Shown one piece after another: positions 1-7,396 of a stretch of 64,000 nucleotides of DNA. A model generated the notes under the pieces. It was not told where the DNA came from, searched no databases, and saw nothing but the letters and a program-made list of their open reading frames with translations. The stretch's first letter is position 1. Each line of letters begins with the position of its first letter. The translations under genes were made by a program, and so were the position numbers. This DNA comes from Microbacterium capsulatum. Lineage in GTDB: Bacteria > Actinomycetota > Actinomycetes > Actinomycetales > Microbacteriaceae. The DNA lies in contig NZ_JAVFCB010000001.1 in the NCBI RefSeq assembly GCF_030865425.1, forward strand, positions 1 through 64,000. The letters are read 5' to 3'.

Positions 1-35
1 TCGGTGACGGTTCTGTATCAGGACATCGGTGACAG
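1..35 (+). repeat. IS left terminal inverted repeat (inner part)
   Basis: The sequence is the perfect reverse complement of 1321-1355. It contains two inverted copies of the TCGGTGAC core found in the right-end 26-bp units. Confidence 0.85.
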
Positions 36-79
36 TTCTGGGGGTCTTGGTGGTGACACTTCTCGGCTCAGATTGAGCG

Positions 80-1312
80 GTGTCGAAGAATGAACCTGTT
101 GATGCGCGTGTCCGTCTCGCGATCTCTCGTTGGCCTGCGGATGCTCCGCGTGGGGCGGTGACGTCGTTTTGTCGAGAGCACGAGATCTCGCGGAAGACGT
201 TCTATGTGCTGCTCGCTCGTGCGCGGGAGAAGGGCCCGGCGGCGGTGCTGGAGCCGCAGTCTCGTCGTCCGTCCGCGTCGCCGGCGAAGATCGGCGAGGA
301 GGTGAAGCGGAGCGCGCTGGACGTGCGGGCAGCGCTGGAGCGATCCGGGCTCGACTACGGGCCGATCAGCGTGCACGACAAGATGACATCGATGGGATTC
401 ACGACCCCGTCGATCGCCTCACTCGCACGGATCTTCCGCGAAGCGGGCGTCGCCCGGGTGGAGCCAAAGAAGAAGCCGCGGTCCGCGTTCCGACGGTTCG
501 TGTATCCCGCTCCGAACGCGTGCTGGCAACTCGATGCGACCGAGTACGTCCTCGCGGGCGGACGGACCTGCGTGATCTTCCAGCTCACCGATGATCATGC
601 TCGTCTCGCGGTCGCGTCGCATGTCGCGAGGGCGGAGACGAGCAAGGGCGCGGTCACGGTGATGGAGAAGGGGATCGCCCGGCATGGGGTCCCGCAGCGG
701 CTCCTCACGGATAACGGTGCCGCATTGAACCCGCACCGCCGCGGCATCGTCAGTCAGCTCGTCGCCTACGTGAGCACGCTCGGCGTCGTCGCGATCACCG
801 GGAAGCCCGGGCACCCCATGACCCAGGGCAAGAACGAGCGATTCCACCAGACCCTGTTCCGATGGTTGGACAAGCAGCCCCTCGCCGGGACGATCGAGGA
901 ACTCCAACATCTCGTGGACCGGTTCGACGTGATCTACAACACCGAGCGCCCGCACCAGGCGCTTCCCGGTCGGAGCACCCCGCAACAGGCCTGGGACGCG
1001 ACACCGAAAGCTCCCGCGCCAGAGCCAGACCCTGACGCTGCCACCCATCCCGGGGCGACTGGAGATGCCGTCCGGATCGTCCGCACGCACGGCGACATCA
1101 GCATCCGCGGCACCACATTCCAACTCGGGAACGAGTTCGCCGGCACTCAAGTCCACGCGATCTGGAACCCCGCCCTGATCATGATCTTCGACGAGCGCGG
1201 CACCCTCATCATCATCGAACACCCCTGGCCACAACCCGGCACCCGCTACGTCGGCAACGGCAGACCCCGAGGATCGGCCCCCAGAAGACGCCCACTGTCA
1301 CCGATGTCCTGA
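80..1312 (+). CDS. IS481-family transposase (DDE integrase core)
   Basis: A 410-residue transposase starting at GTG (80). The N-terminal 60 residues form a helix-turn-helix region (EHEISRKTFYVLLARAR at about 34-50). An rve-type catalytic core follows. Likely catalytic acids are Asp152 (WQLDATEY), Asp211 (LLTDNGAA) and Glu253 (GKNERFHQ), followed by the NTERPHQAL motif typical of IS481/IS3 integrases. It would cut and join the element ends in the cytoplasm. The last codons (LSPMS, stop at 1310-1312) are read from the first 26-bp terminal repeat, so the gene runs into the right end. No frameshift or internal stop is seen. The family assignment rests on motif layout. Confidence 0.88.
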   Translation: MSKNEPVDARVRLAISRWPADAPRGAVTSFCREHEISRKTFYVLLARAREKGPAAVLEPQSRRPSASPAKIGEEVKRSALDVRAALERSGLDYGPISVHDKMTSMGFTTPSIASLARIFREAGVARVEPKKKPRSAFRRFVYPAPNACWQLDATEYVLAGGRTCVIFQLTDDHARLAVASHVARAETSKGAVTVMEKGIARHGVPQRLLTDNGAALNPHRRGIVSQLVAYVSTLGVVAITGKPGHPMTQGKNERFHQTLFRWLDKQPLAGTIEELQHLVDRFDVIYNTERPHQALPGRSTPQQAWDATPKAPAPEPDPDAATHPGATGDAVRIVRTHGDISIRGTTFQLGNEFAGTQVHAIWNPALIMIFDERGTLIIIEHPWPQPGTRYVGNGRPRGSAPRRRPLSPMS

Positions 1313-1371
1313 GACACCAACTGTCACCGATGTCCTGATACAGAACCGTCACCGAAGTCCTGAGACATCAC
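1294..1371 (+). repeat. Right-end tandem 26-bp repeats of the IS
   Basis: Three consecutive 26-bp units begin at 1294, 1320 and 1346. They share GTCACCGA, then a T or A, then GTCCTGA. The first overlaps the transposase stop codon. They are candidate transposase binding sites. Confidence 0.8.
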
Positions 1372-1526
1372 ACTCGAAATCGGGGCCGCGCTGTCAGGGA
1401 ACGGCAGCGCCGAGCACGTCCGATCGCAGCGAGTGCTCATCCTCCACAGCCGCGGTCCTGTTCCGGATGCGCACCGGTTGCGCGCGTGGCGCTCGTCACG
1501 GAATCGCGGCCTGAGATCGTGGCGCG

Positions 1527-2504
1527 ATGCAGGCCGCGACAGAGCACCCCATCGCCGTTCATCGTCGGCGCGAGCACGAGTACGAGAGTCCGGTCAACGA
1601 CCGCCGGCTCCAAAGGCTCGTCGAGGACGGCTCCCAGGTCCGGATCGCCGCAGGCAGCTACGTGCCCGCGGCCGAGTGGAATGCGCTGACGCCGTTGCAG
1701 CGTCACCTCACTCGGGTGATCGAGATCGCGGATCGGACTCGGTCGCCGCAGGTGCTCACGCATGCAGCGGCAGCCGCCGTGTGGGGACTCGACCGCATCG
1801 GTCCGTGGCCCGACCTGGTCGAAGTCAGGATCCCGTCCGCGTCGGGCGGACGGTCGTCCGGGGGCATCCGTCGCCGGGCGCTGGGATACGACGGCGTGGA
1901 TGTTCTGCCCTGGCGCGGACACCTCGTGACCTCGCCCGCGCAGACGGCGATCGACCTCGCGGCCGAGGCGCGGTTCACCGACGGGGTGATCGCGATGGAT
2001 CAGGCGCGCTGGTCGCGACGCGACGGCGGTGCCCTGACCGATCGCATCCGGATCGACGACGTGTTGTCCGGACAGTTCCGGCGAGGGCTGGGGCGCGTGC
2101 AGCGGGTGATCGAGTTCTCGACGGAGCTGTCCGATTCCGTGCGGGAGTCGCAGAGCCGCGTGCTCATCGAGCGCTTGGGATTCCCCGTGCCGGTGCTCCA
2201 GCGCACCTTTCGCCTTCCTGCGCTCGGCGACGTGCGCACCGACTTCTGGTTCGACGACTTCGACCACATCGGCGAGTTCGACGGAACAGGCAAGTACCTC
2301 GATCCGACGCTGCTCGCCGGCCGGTCGCCGGGAGAGGCTCTGCTCGCGGAGAAGGACCGCGGCGACGCGCTTCGACGGATCGTGCGCCGTGTGTCCCGAT
2401 GGAGGACCCCGGCCCTGAGAGACCCTCGGCTCCTCTACGACATCCTCACGGGCGACGGCCTGCCGTCCCGTCTGCCGCGTCCACGCGTCGGCGCGCAGTG
2501 GTGA
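1527..2504 (+). CDS. AbiEi-like winged-helix protein with C-terminal DUF559/Vsr-like endonuclease fold
   Basis: A 325-residue protein. The N-terminal half resembles the AbiEi-type antitoxin/regulator family common in Actinobacteria: a short winged-helix stretch (residues about 25-50, with RIAAGSYVP), then a middle region with THAAAAAVWGL and TSPAQTAIDLA. The C-terminal part (about 205-300) carries ESQSR, DFWF, GEFDGTGKYLD and an EKDRGD motif, the acidic and lysine pattern of DUF559/very-short-patch-repair-like nuclease folds. No toxin gene lies beside it. A paralogue with the same layout is at 12510-13493. The start at 1527 was chosen because homologous sequence begins soon after it. No clear Shine-Dalgarno is visible. 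The biological role is unknown. Confidence 0.7.
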   Translation: MQAATEHPIAVHRRREHEYESPVNDRRLQRLVEDGSQVRIAAGSYVPAAEWNALTPLQRHLTRVIEIADRTRSPQVLTHAAAAAVWGLDRIGPWPDLVEVRIPSASGGRSSGGIRRRALGYDGVDVLPWRGHLVTSPAQTAIDLAAEARFTDGVIAMDQARWSRRDGGALTDRIRIDDVLSGQFRRGLGRVQRVIEFSTELSDSVRESQSRVLIERLGFPVPVLQRTFRLPALGDVRTDFWFDDFDHIGEFDGTGKYLDPTLLAGRSPGEALLAEKDRGDALRRIVRRVSRWRTPALRDPRLLYDILTGDGLPSRLPRPRVGAQW

Positions 2505-2755
2505 GCTGCCGTGCCGGAGCCGGCCGCACCAGGTCAGCCGCCGCGCCTGTTCGCGCTGTCATCTCCCGTCGCCGCGGCGTCGATTTCCGCCGCGCCGGCA
2601 GGAATGGACAGCGTGAGCCGAACCACGACCGAAAGCGAGCCACGACTACAGGAATCGACAGCGTCAGCAGATGGTCACACGCGCCCGGCTCCGGCGCGGG
2701 CCACGGCGTCCGCTCAGCTTCGGATCCCGCATCCGTCGGTAGACTCGTGCGCACC
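2505..2755. other. 251-nt gene-free region with a short direct repeat
   Basis: No convincing gene is present here. A 20-bp motif beginning CAGGAAT occurs at 2599-2618 and 2649-2668 with two mismatches, and CCACGAC occurs at two further places between and beside the copies. A promoter for the downstream operon lies at its 3' end (2740-2745). Confidence 0.5.
2740..2745 (+). promoter_or_regulatory. Predicted -10 box TAGACT for the CNNM/CorC pair
   Basis: TAGACT fits the actinobacterial TANNNT -10 consensus. It lies 10 nt before an ATG at 2756 and 81 nt before the membrane-protein start. Confidence 0.5.
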
Positions 2756-2827
2756 ATGGACGACCCTCCCTCTTGTAGTACCTCGCCCCACTGCCCGAGC
2801 TCTGCGAACGCGGAGACGACACCGTGA
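2756..2827 (+). CDS. Possible 23-codon leader ORF ahead of the CNNM/CorC operon
   Basis: An ATG 10 nt after the predicted -10 box opens a 23-residue frame (MDDPPSCSTSPHC...) whose TGA stop (2825-2827) shares its last A with the ATG of the next gene (2827). The placement suggests a leaderless upstream ORF translationally coupled to the membrane protein. It has two cysteines and is rich in Ser and Pro. It could be a regulatory leader or chance. No homologue is recognised. Confidence 0.35.
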   Translation: MDDPPSCSTSPHCPSSANAETTP

Positions 2828-4140
2828 TGGATTACATCTGGTTGGGCGTGGGGCTTCTGCTCATCGTGGGGACGGGCCTGTTCGTCGCCAGCGAGTTCGC
2901 ACTCGTGAACCTGGACCGCGCCGAACTGGAGGCGCGGCGGGATCGCGGCGAGAGCCGCCTCGGCATGACGATCGCGGCGCTGCGGATCACGTCCACGCAC
3001 CTGTCCTCGGCGCAGCTCGGGATCACCCTGACCACGCTGCTGACCGGCTTCACCATGGAGCCGGCGCTGTCGAACCTGCTCCGTCCGGTGCTCACCGGCT
3101 GGGGGATCCCGGAGCCCGCGACCGTGACCATCGCCGTGATCGTCGCGATGCTCGTCGCCACGACGCTGTCGATGATCCTCGGCGAGCTGGTGCCGAAGAA
3201 CTTCGCGATGGCGCTGCCGATTGCGACCGCGAAGCTGGTCATCCCGGTGCAGACCGTGTTCACGGTGGTGTTCCGCCCGGTCGTCGCCCTGCTGAACGGC
3301 AGCGCCAACGCCGTACTGCGGGCGATGGGGATCGAGCCCAAGGAGGAGCTGTCCGGCGCGCGCTCGGCCGAGGAGCTGAGCTCCCTGGTCCGCCGCTCCG
3401 CGAGTGCGGGCCTGCTGGAGAAGGACACCGCGACGCTGCTGGACCGCAGCCTCGGCTTCGCCCGGCTCACCGCCGCCGACGTGATGACGCCGCGGCCGAG
3501 CATGCACGCGATCGCCGCCGACGACTCCGCCGACGACGTGATCGGCCTCGCCCGCCGCACCGGGCACAGCCGGTTCCCGGTGTACGACGAGGACTTCGAC
3601 GACATCACCGGCATCGTGCACCTGAAGGCCGCCGTCTCGGTGCCGCGGGAGCGGCGCACCGAGGTTCCCGCCGGCGCGCTCGCGACCGAGCCGCTGCGGG
3701 TGCCGGAGACGGTGCACCTGGACGCCCTCGTTCAGCAGCTGCGGGGACGGGGCTATCAGCTCGCGATCGTGGTCGACGAGTACGGCGGCACGGCGGGGAT
3801 CGTGACGCTCGAGGACCTCGTCGAGGAGATCGTCGGCGAGGTGTCCGACGAGCACGACCGCAGCCGCGCGGGAGTGGTGAAGAGCCACGGATCGATCGCG
3901 TTCCCGGGCGAGCTGCGCCCGGACGAGCTGCGCGCGAGCGCCGGGATCGAGGTGCCGGAGGGCGACGTGTACGACACCGTCGGCGGCTACGTGATGAGCG
4001 TGCTCGAGCGCGTCCCCGCGGTCGGCGACGAGGTGTCCGTGCCCGGCGGCACGCTGCAGGTCGTGCGCATGCAGGGACGCAGGGTGGACCGGATCCGGTT
4101 CACGCCGACCCCCGAGACCGGCGAGGAGGGCGCCCGATGA
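2827..4140 (+). CDS. HlyC/CorC-type membrane protein with CNNM and CBS domains
   Basis: A 437-residue integral membrane protein of the CNNM/CorC family, which is linked to magnesium or other divalent-cation homeostasis. The N-terminal about 195 residues form the CNNM (DUF21) domain with four hydrophobic segments and the family motif [18 protein letters not shown] pair follows (about 215-330, with VMTPRPSM and [24 protein letters not shown] in two parts). A C-terminal CorC_HlyC domain comes next (about 345-430, with [12 protein letters not shown]). A GTG at 2824 is an alternative start. GGAG at 2812 can serve either. It overlaps the next gene by ATGA, forming a tandem pair. Confidence 0.9.
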   Translation: MDYIWLGVGLLLIVGTGLFVASEFALVNLDRAELEARRDRGESRLGMTIAALRITSTHLSSAQLGITLTTLLTGFTMEPALSNLLRPVLTGWGIPEPATVTIAVIVAMLVATTLSMILGELVPKNFAMALPIATAKLVIPVQTVFTVVFRPVVALLNGSANAVLRAMGIEPKEELSGARSAEELSSLVRRSASAGLLEKDTATLLDRSLGFARLTAADVMTPRPSMHAIAADDSADDVIGLARRTGHSRFPVYDEDFDDITGIVHLKAAVSVPRERRTEVPAGALATEPLRVPETVHLDALVQQLRGRGYQLAIVVDEYGGTAGIVTLEDLVEEIVGEVSDEHDRSRAGVVKSHGSIAFPGELRPDELRASAGIEVPEGDVYDTVGGYVMSVLERVPAVGDEVSVPGGTLQVVRMQGRRVDRIRFTPTPETGEEGAR

Positions 4141-5213
4141 GCGACTGGACGGGCCTCGGCTGGCTGGTCGTCCTGCTCGCCGCGAACGCGTTCTTCGTGG
4201 CGGCGGAGTTCGCGGTGATCTCGGCGCGCCGCTCGCAGATCGAGCCGCTCGCGGAACGCGGATCCCGGTCCGCGCGCACCGCCCTGCACGCCATGGAGCA
4301 CGCGACGCTCATGCTCGCGACCTCGCAGCTGGGCATCACGGTGTGCTCCCTGCTGATCCTTAACGTGTCGGAGCCGGCGATGCACCACCTGCTCGCCGTG
4401 CCGCTGCACGCGCTCGGTCTGTCGCTGGACGCCGTGGACGTGATCGCGTTCGTCATCACCCTGGTGATCGTGTCGTTCCTGCACGTCATCTTCGGCGAGA
4501 TGGTGCCGAAGAACCTCGCGTTCTCGCTGCCGGATCGCTCCGTGCTCATCCTCGCGACGCCGCTGGTGTGGCTGTCGAAGGTGTTCTACCCGGTCATCCG
4601 TGCGCTGAACGCCTCCGCGAACGGCGTCGTGCGGCTGTTCCGGGTGGAGCCCAAGGCCGAGGCCTCCTCGACGTTCACTCTGGAGGAGGTCGCCACGATC
4701 GTCGACCAGTCCCGCCGCGAGGGCGTGCTGGACGACGCTGCCGGCACCGTGAGCGCCGTGGTCGAGTTCACCGACAAGGACGCCCGCGACGTGGCCGTGC
4801 CGCTGAGCGGACTCGTCACGCTGCCGCTGGGCGCGACACCGGACGACGTGGAGCGTGCCGTGGCCAAGCACGGCTTCTCCCGCTACGTGATCGTCGACGC
4901 CGAGGGCGCGCCGATCGGCTACGTGCACCTGAAGGACGTGATCCGCTCGGTCGAGGGGAACGGCGCCGACCCGATCGGCGCCGCCGCACGGTTCCGGGAG
5001 CCGATCCCGGCGAAGCGGATCCACCTGATGGTGCCGATGCAGGAGGACACCGACCTCGAGGACGCGCTCGCGATCATGCGCCGGGCCGGACGCCACCTGG
5101 CCCAGGTGCGCGACGGCTCGGGCAGGACCACGGCGATCCTGTTCCTCGAGGACATCATCGAGGAGCTCATCGGCGAGGTGCGCGACATCACCCGCCGCGG
5201 CCACCGGCGCTGA
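4137..5213 (+). CDS. Second HlyC/CorC-type membrane protein, lacking the C-terminal CorC domain
   Basis: A 358-residue paralogue of the preceding gene, translationally coupled to it through ATGA (4137-4140). It keeps the CNNM domain (FFVAAEFAVISARRSQIE at the start, then GEMVPKNLAFSLP) and the CBS pair (about 210-340, ending LEDIIEELIGEVRDI). It stops about 10 residues after the second CBS motif, so the CorC_HlyC domain present in its neighbour is missing. The two proteins could form a hetero-oligomeric membrane assembly. That is an inference from gene pairing. The substrate is unknown. Confidence 0.88.
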   Translation: MSDWTGLGWLVVLLAANAFFVAAEFAVISARRSQIEPLAERGSRSARTALHAMEHATLMLATSQLGITVCSLLILNVSEPAMHHLLAVPLHALGLSLDAVDVIAFVITLVIVSFLHVIFGEMVPKNLAFSLPDRSVLILATPLVWLSKVFYPVIRALNASANGVVRLFRVEPKAEASSTFTLEEVATIVDQSRREGVLDDAAGTVSAVVEFTDKDARDVAVPLSGLVTLPLGATPDDVERAVAKHGFSRYVIVDAEGAPIGYVHLKDVIRSVEGNGADPIGAAARFREPIPAKRIHLMVPMQEDTDLEDALAIMRRAGRHLAQVRDGSGRTTAILFLEDIIEELIGEVRDITRRGHRR

Positions 5214-5312
5214 CCGGCTTCGAGCTCCTCGACAGCCCGGGGTCCGGAGCCGGCCGTCGGTTGCTCGGCGAGCGCAGCGGGACGCAGCGCGCTCGACGAC
5301 CGGATCGAGGCT

Positions 5313-6380
5313 TCAGCGCCAGCGGGCGCGCTCGTACTGCGGCGGCCAGTCCACGGTCGCGCCGAGGTCGTGCGCGGCGCGCAGCCCGAAGTGCGGGTCG
5401 CGCAGCCACTCCCGGGCGGCGAAGATCGCGTCGGCGTCACCGGCGGCGAGCACGGCCTCGGCCTGGAGCCCGCTGGTGAGCAGGCCGACGGCGGCGGCGG
5501 GGATCCGCCCGCCCTGCCGCACGGTGGCGGCGAGGGGCACCTGGTAGCCCGGGTGGACGTCGATCTGCTGATGCGCGACGAGCCCGCCGCTGGAGACGTC
5601 GATGAGATCGGCGCCGTGCGCGATCGCCCACTCGCCGACGACCGCGGCCTCCTCGGGCGTGAAGCCGCCCGGGGCGTGGTCCGTCGCGGAGATCCGCACG
5701 AAGACCGGCACGTCCTCGCCCGCGACGGCGCGGACCACGTCGAGGACCTCGAGCAGCAGCCGGGCCCGGTTCTCGAGGGATCCGCCGTAGGAGTCGTCGC
5801 GGAGGTTGCTCAGCGGGGAGAGGAACTGGTGCAGCAGGTAGCCGTGCGCACCGTGGATCTCGAGCAGGTCGAACCCGGCGTCGAGGGCGCGCCGGGTGGC
5901 CGTGGCGAACCCGTCGACGACGCGAGCGATCCCGGCCTCGTCCAGCGCCGCCGGCTCGGCGAACCCCTCGAACGCGACCGCGGACGGCGCGACCGTCATC
6001 CAGCCGCCGCTCTCCTCCGGCACCGATCCCCGGTCCGGCGCCCACGGCCACCACGTCGACGCCTTGCGGCCGGCGTGCGCGAGCTGCACGCCGATCCGGG
6101 CGCCGCGGTCGTGCACGGCGCGGACGATCGGCGCCCAGGCGTCGCGCTGCGCGTCGTCCCAGAGCCCGGTGTCGCGCGGGCTGATCCGCCCCTCCGCGAC
6201 GACCGCGGTGGCCTCGGCGACGATGAGCCCTGCGCCTCCCGACGCGAACTGCGCGAGATGCGAGTGATGCCACTCCTGCGGCACGCCGTCCACGGCGCTG
6301 TACATGCACATCGGGGAGACCCAGAGGCGGTTGCGGAGCTCGACGGAGCGGATGGTCAGCGGGGAGAACAGAAGGCTCAC
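5313..6380 (-). CDS. Old yellow enzyme family NADH:flavin oxidoreductase (YqjM-like)
   Basis: A 355-residue FMN-dependent ene-reductase of the YqjM ('thermophilic-like') subgroup. The start MSLLFSPLTIRSVELRNR and the cysteine in VSPMCMYS are the usual flavin-tuning N-terminal region. The HGAHGYLLHQFLSP motif (residues about 174-187) supplies the substrate-binding His residues and FMN contacts. FAAREWLRDPHF near the C-terminus matches the phosphate-binding end of the family. It would reduce activated C=C bonds with NAD(P)H in the cytoplasm. It is convergent with the CNNM/CorC pair and divergent from nnrD. The natural substrate cannot be read from sequence. Confidence 0.92.
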   Translation of the reverse strand: MSLLFSPLTIRSVELRNRLWVSPMCMYSAVDGVPQEWHHSHLAQFASGGAGLIVAEATAVVAEGRISPRDTGLWDDAQRDAWAPIVRAVHDRGARIGVQLAHAGRKASTWWPWAPDRGSVPEESGGWMTVAPSAVAFEGFAEPAALDEAGIARVVDGFATATRRALDAGFDLLEIHGAHGYLLHQFLSPLSNLRDDSYGGSLENRARLLLEVLDVVRAVAGEDVPVFVRISATDHAPGGFTPEEAAVVGEWAIAHGADLIDVSSGGLVAHQQIDVHPGYQVPLAATVRQGGRIPAAAVGLLTSGLQAEAVLAAGDADAIFAAREWLRDPHFGLRAAHDLGATVDWPPQYERARWR

Positions 6381-6471
6381 GGTACGACGCTACCGGTCGA
6401 GGACGGGGTCGGGATCCATGGCGGAGCACCCGGTGCGCGACGACGCGTGCGCGCGCAAAGGTGCGGGCCAG

Positions 6472-6477
6472 TACCGT
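6472..6477 (+). promoter_or_regulatory. Predicted leaderless -10 box TACCGT for nnrD
   Basis: TACCGT lies 7 nt before the ATG at 6485 with no Shine-Dalgarno between, consistent with a leaderless transcript. Confidence 0.5.
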
Positions 6478-6484
6478 GGATCCC

Positions 6485-7396
6485 ATGCCTCATGCGTTCG
6501 CCGGTTCCGCCCGCGCGTGGTCGCGCGACGACGTCCGGCGCGTCCTGCGCGTCCCGGGTCCCTCGGACGACAAACGCAGTCGCGGGGTCGTCGCGCTGCG
6601 CACCGGATCCGACGCCTTCCCTGGCGCCGCGGTGCTCGGAGTGGAGGGCGCCTGGCGCGCCGGTGCCGGGTACGTGCGCTACATCGGGCCGCGGCGGCCC
6701 GCGGACCTCGTCCTCGCCCGCCGCCCGGAGACCGTCACGACCGATCCGGCGGATGCCGGCGCCGTGCGCGCGGACGCGTGGGTGATCGGATCCGGCACCG
6801 ATGCCGCTGTCCGCAGCGACGCCGAGACGGAAGCGCTGCGCCTGCTGCTCGCCGGATCGGATCCGGTGATCGTGGACGCCGGTGCCCTGGATCTCCTGCC
6901 CGCCACGGCACCGGTCATCGCGACGCCGCACGAGCGGGAGTTCACCCGGCTCCGGACGACGCTCGGCCTGCCCGCGATCGACGCCGAGGACCTGCGGGAT
7001 CCGGACGCGCGGGCCCATGCGACACAGCGCACGGCGGAGGCGCTCGGCGGAGCCGTGCTGCTCAAGGGCGCGACGACGCTCGTCGCCGACGCCGGGGGAG
7101 TGATCGCGGTGAACGCGGGGACGCCCTGGCTGGCCGCCGCGGGCACCGGGGACGTGCTGGGCGGGGTGATCGGCGCGCTGGTGGCCGCCGACCGCGCCGC
7201 AGCGGGATCGACGCCGCTCGCCGAGCTCGCCGCGACAGCGGCCTGGCTGCACGGGCGGGCGGGACGCCACGCGTCGGCCGGCAGCCGCCCCCCAGGACAC
7301 CCGATCGTCGCGCTCGACGTGGCCGAGGCGCTGCCTCCGGCCGTCGCCGCGGCGATCGCGGACGACGGAGACCAGACCGAGGAGGATCCCGCGTGA
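6485..7396 (+). CDS. nnrD: ADP-dependent NAD(P)H-hydrate dehydratase
   Basis: A 303-residue protein matching the YjeF C-terminal/ribokinase-like domain that repairs hydrated NADH and NADPH (NADHX/NADPHX) using ADP. Visible motifs are the early K-rGVVAL glycine-rich stretch, PVIATPHEREFTRL (about 140-153), VLLKGATTLVA, and NAGTPWLAAAGTGDVLGG (about 210-227) with the catalytic Asp of GTGD. The YjeF N-terminal epimerase domain is absent, so this is the dehydratase alone. The ATG at 6485 fits the leaderless promoter. It overlaps the downstream membrane-protein gene by GTGA. Confidence 0.9.
   Translation: MPHAFAGSARAWSRDDVRRVLRVPGPSDDKRSRGVVALRTGSDAFPGAAVLGVEGAWRAGAGYVRYIGPRRPADLVLARRPETVTTDPADAGAVRADAWVIGSGTDAAVRSDAETEALRLLLAGSDPVIVDAGALDLLPATAPVIATPHEREFTRLRTTLGLPAIDAEDLRDPDARAHATQRTAEALGGAVLLKGATTLVADAGGVIAVNAGTPWLAAAGTGDVLGGVIGALVAADRAAAGSTPLAELAATAAWLHGRAGRHASAGSRPPGHPIVALDVAEALPPAVAAAIADDGDQTEEDPA

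Larger units (their letters stand above)
1..1367 (+). mobile_element. IS481-type insertion sequence, left tip cut by window start
   Basis: One transposase gene lies between matching ends. Bases 1-35 are the exact reverse complement of 1321-1355. The right end continues to about 1367 and finishes in ACA, as IS481-type elements usually do (TGT...ACA), so about 12 bases of the left tip should lie before base 1. The right end holds three copies of a 26-bp unit in tandem (1294, 1320, 1346). The left end holds inverted partial copies around TCGGTGAC. The target-site duplication cannot be seen because the left junction is missing. The element looks intact and potentially active. Confidence 0.85.

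Noticed and set aside
1433..2827. Long open frame (464 codons) overlapping the AbiEi-like gene
   Set aside because: It overlaps the better-supported gene in another frame, is Arg/Pro-rich with no motifs, and is a product of high GC. Only its last 23 codons were kept as a possible leader.
5251..5305. Sequence resembling a dispersed repeat (GCGAGCGCAGCGGGACGCAG)
   Set aside because: Similarity to the other repeats in the window is weak and could reflect composition. No second copy was found here.
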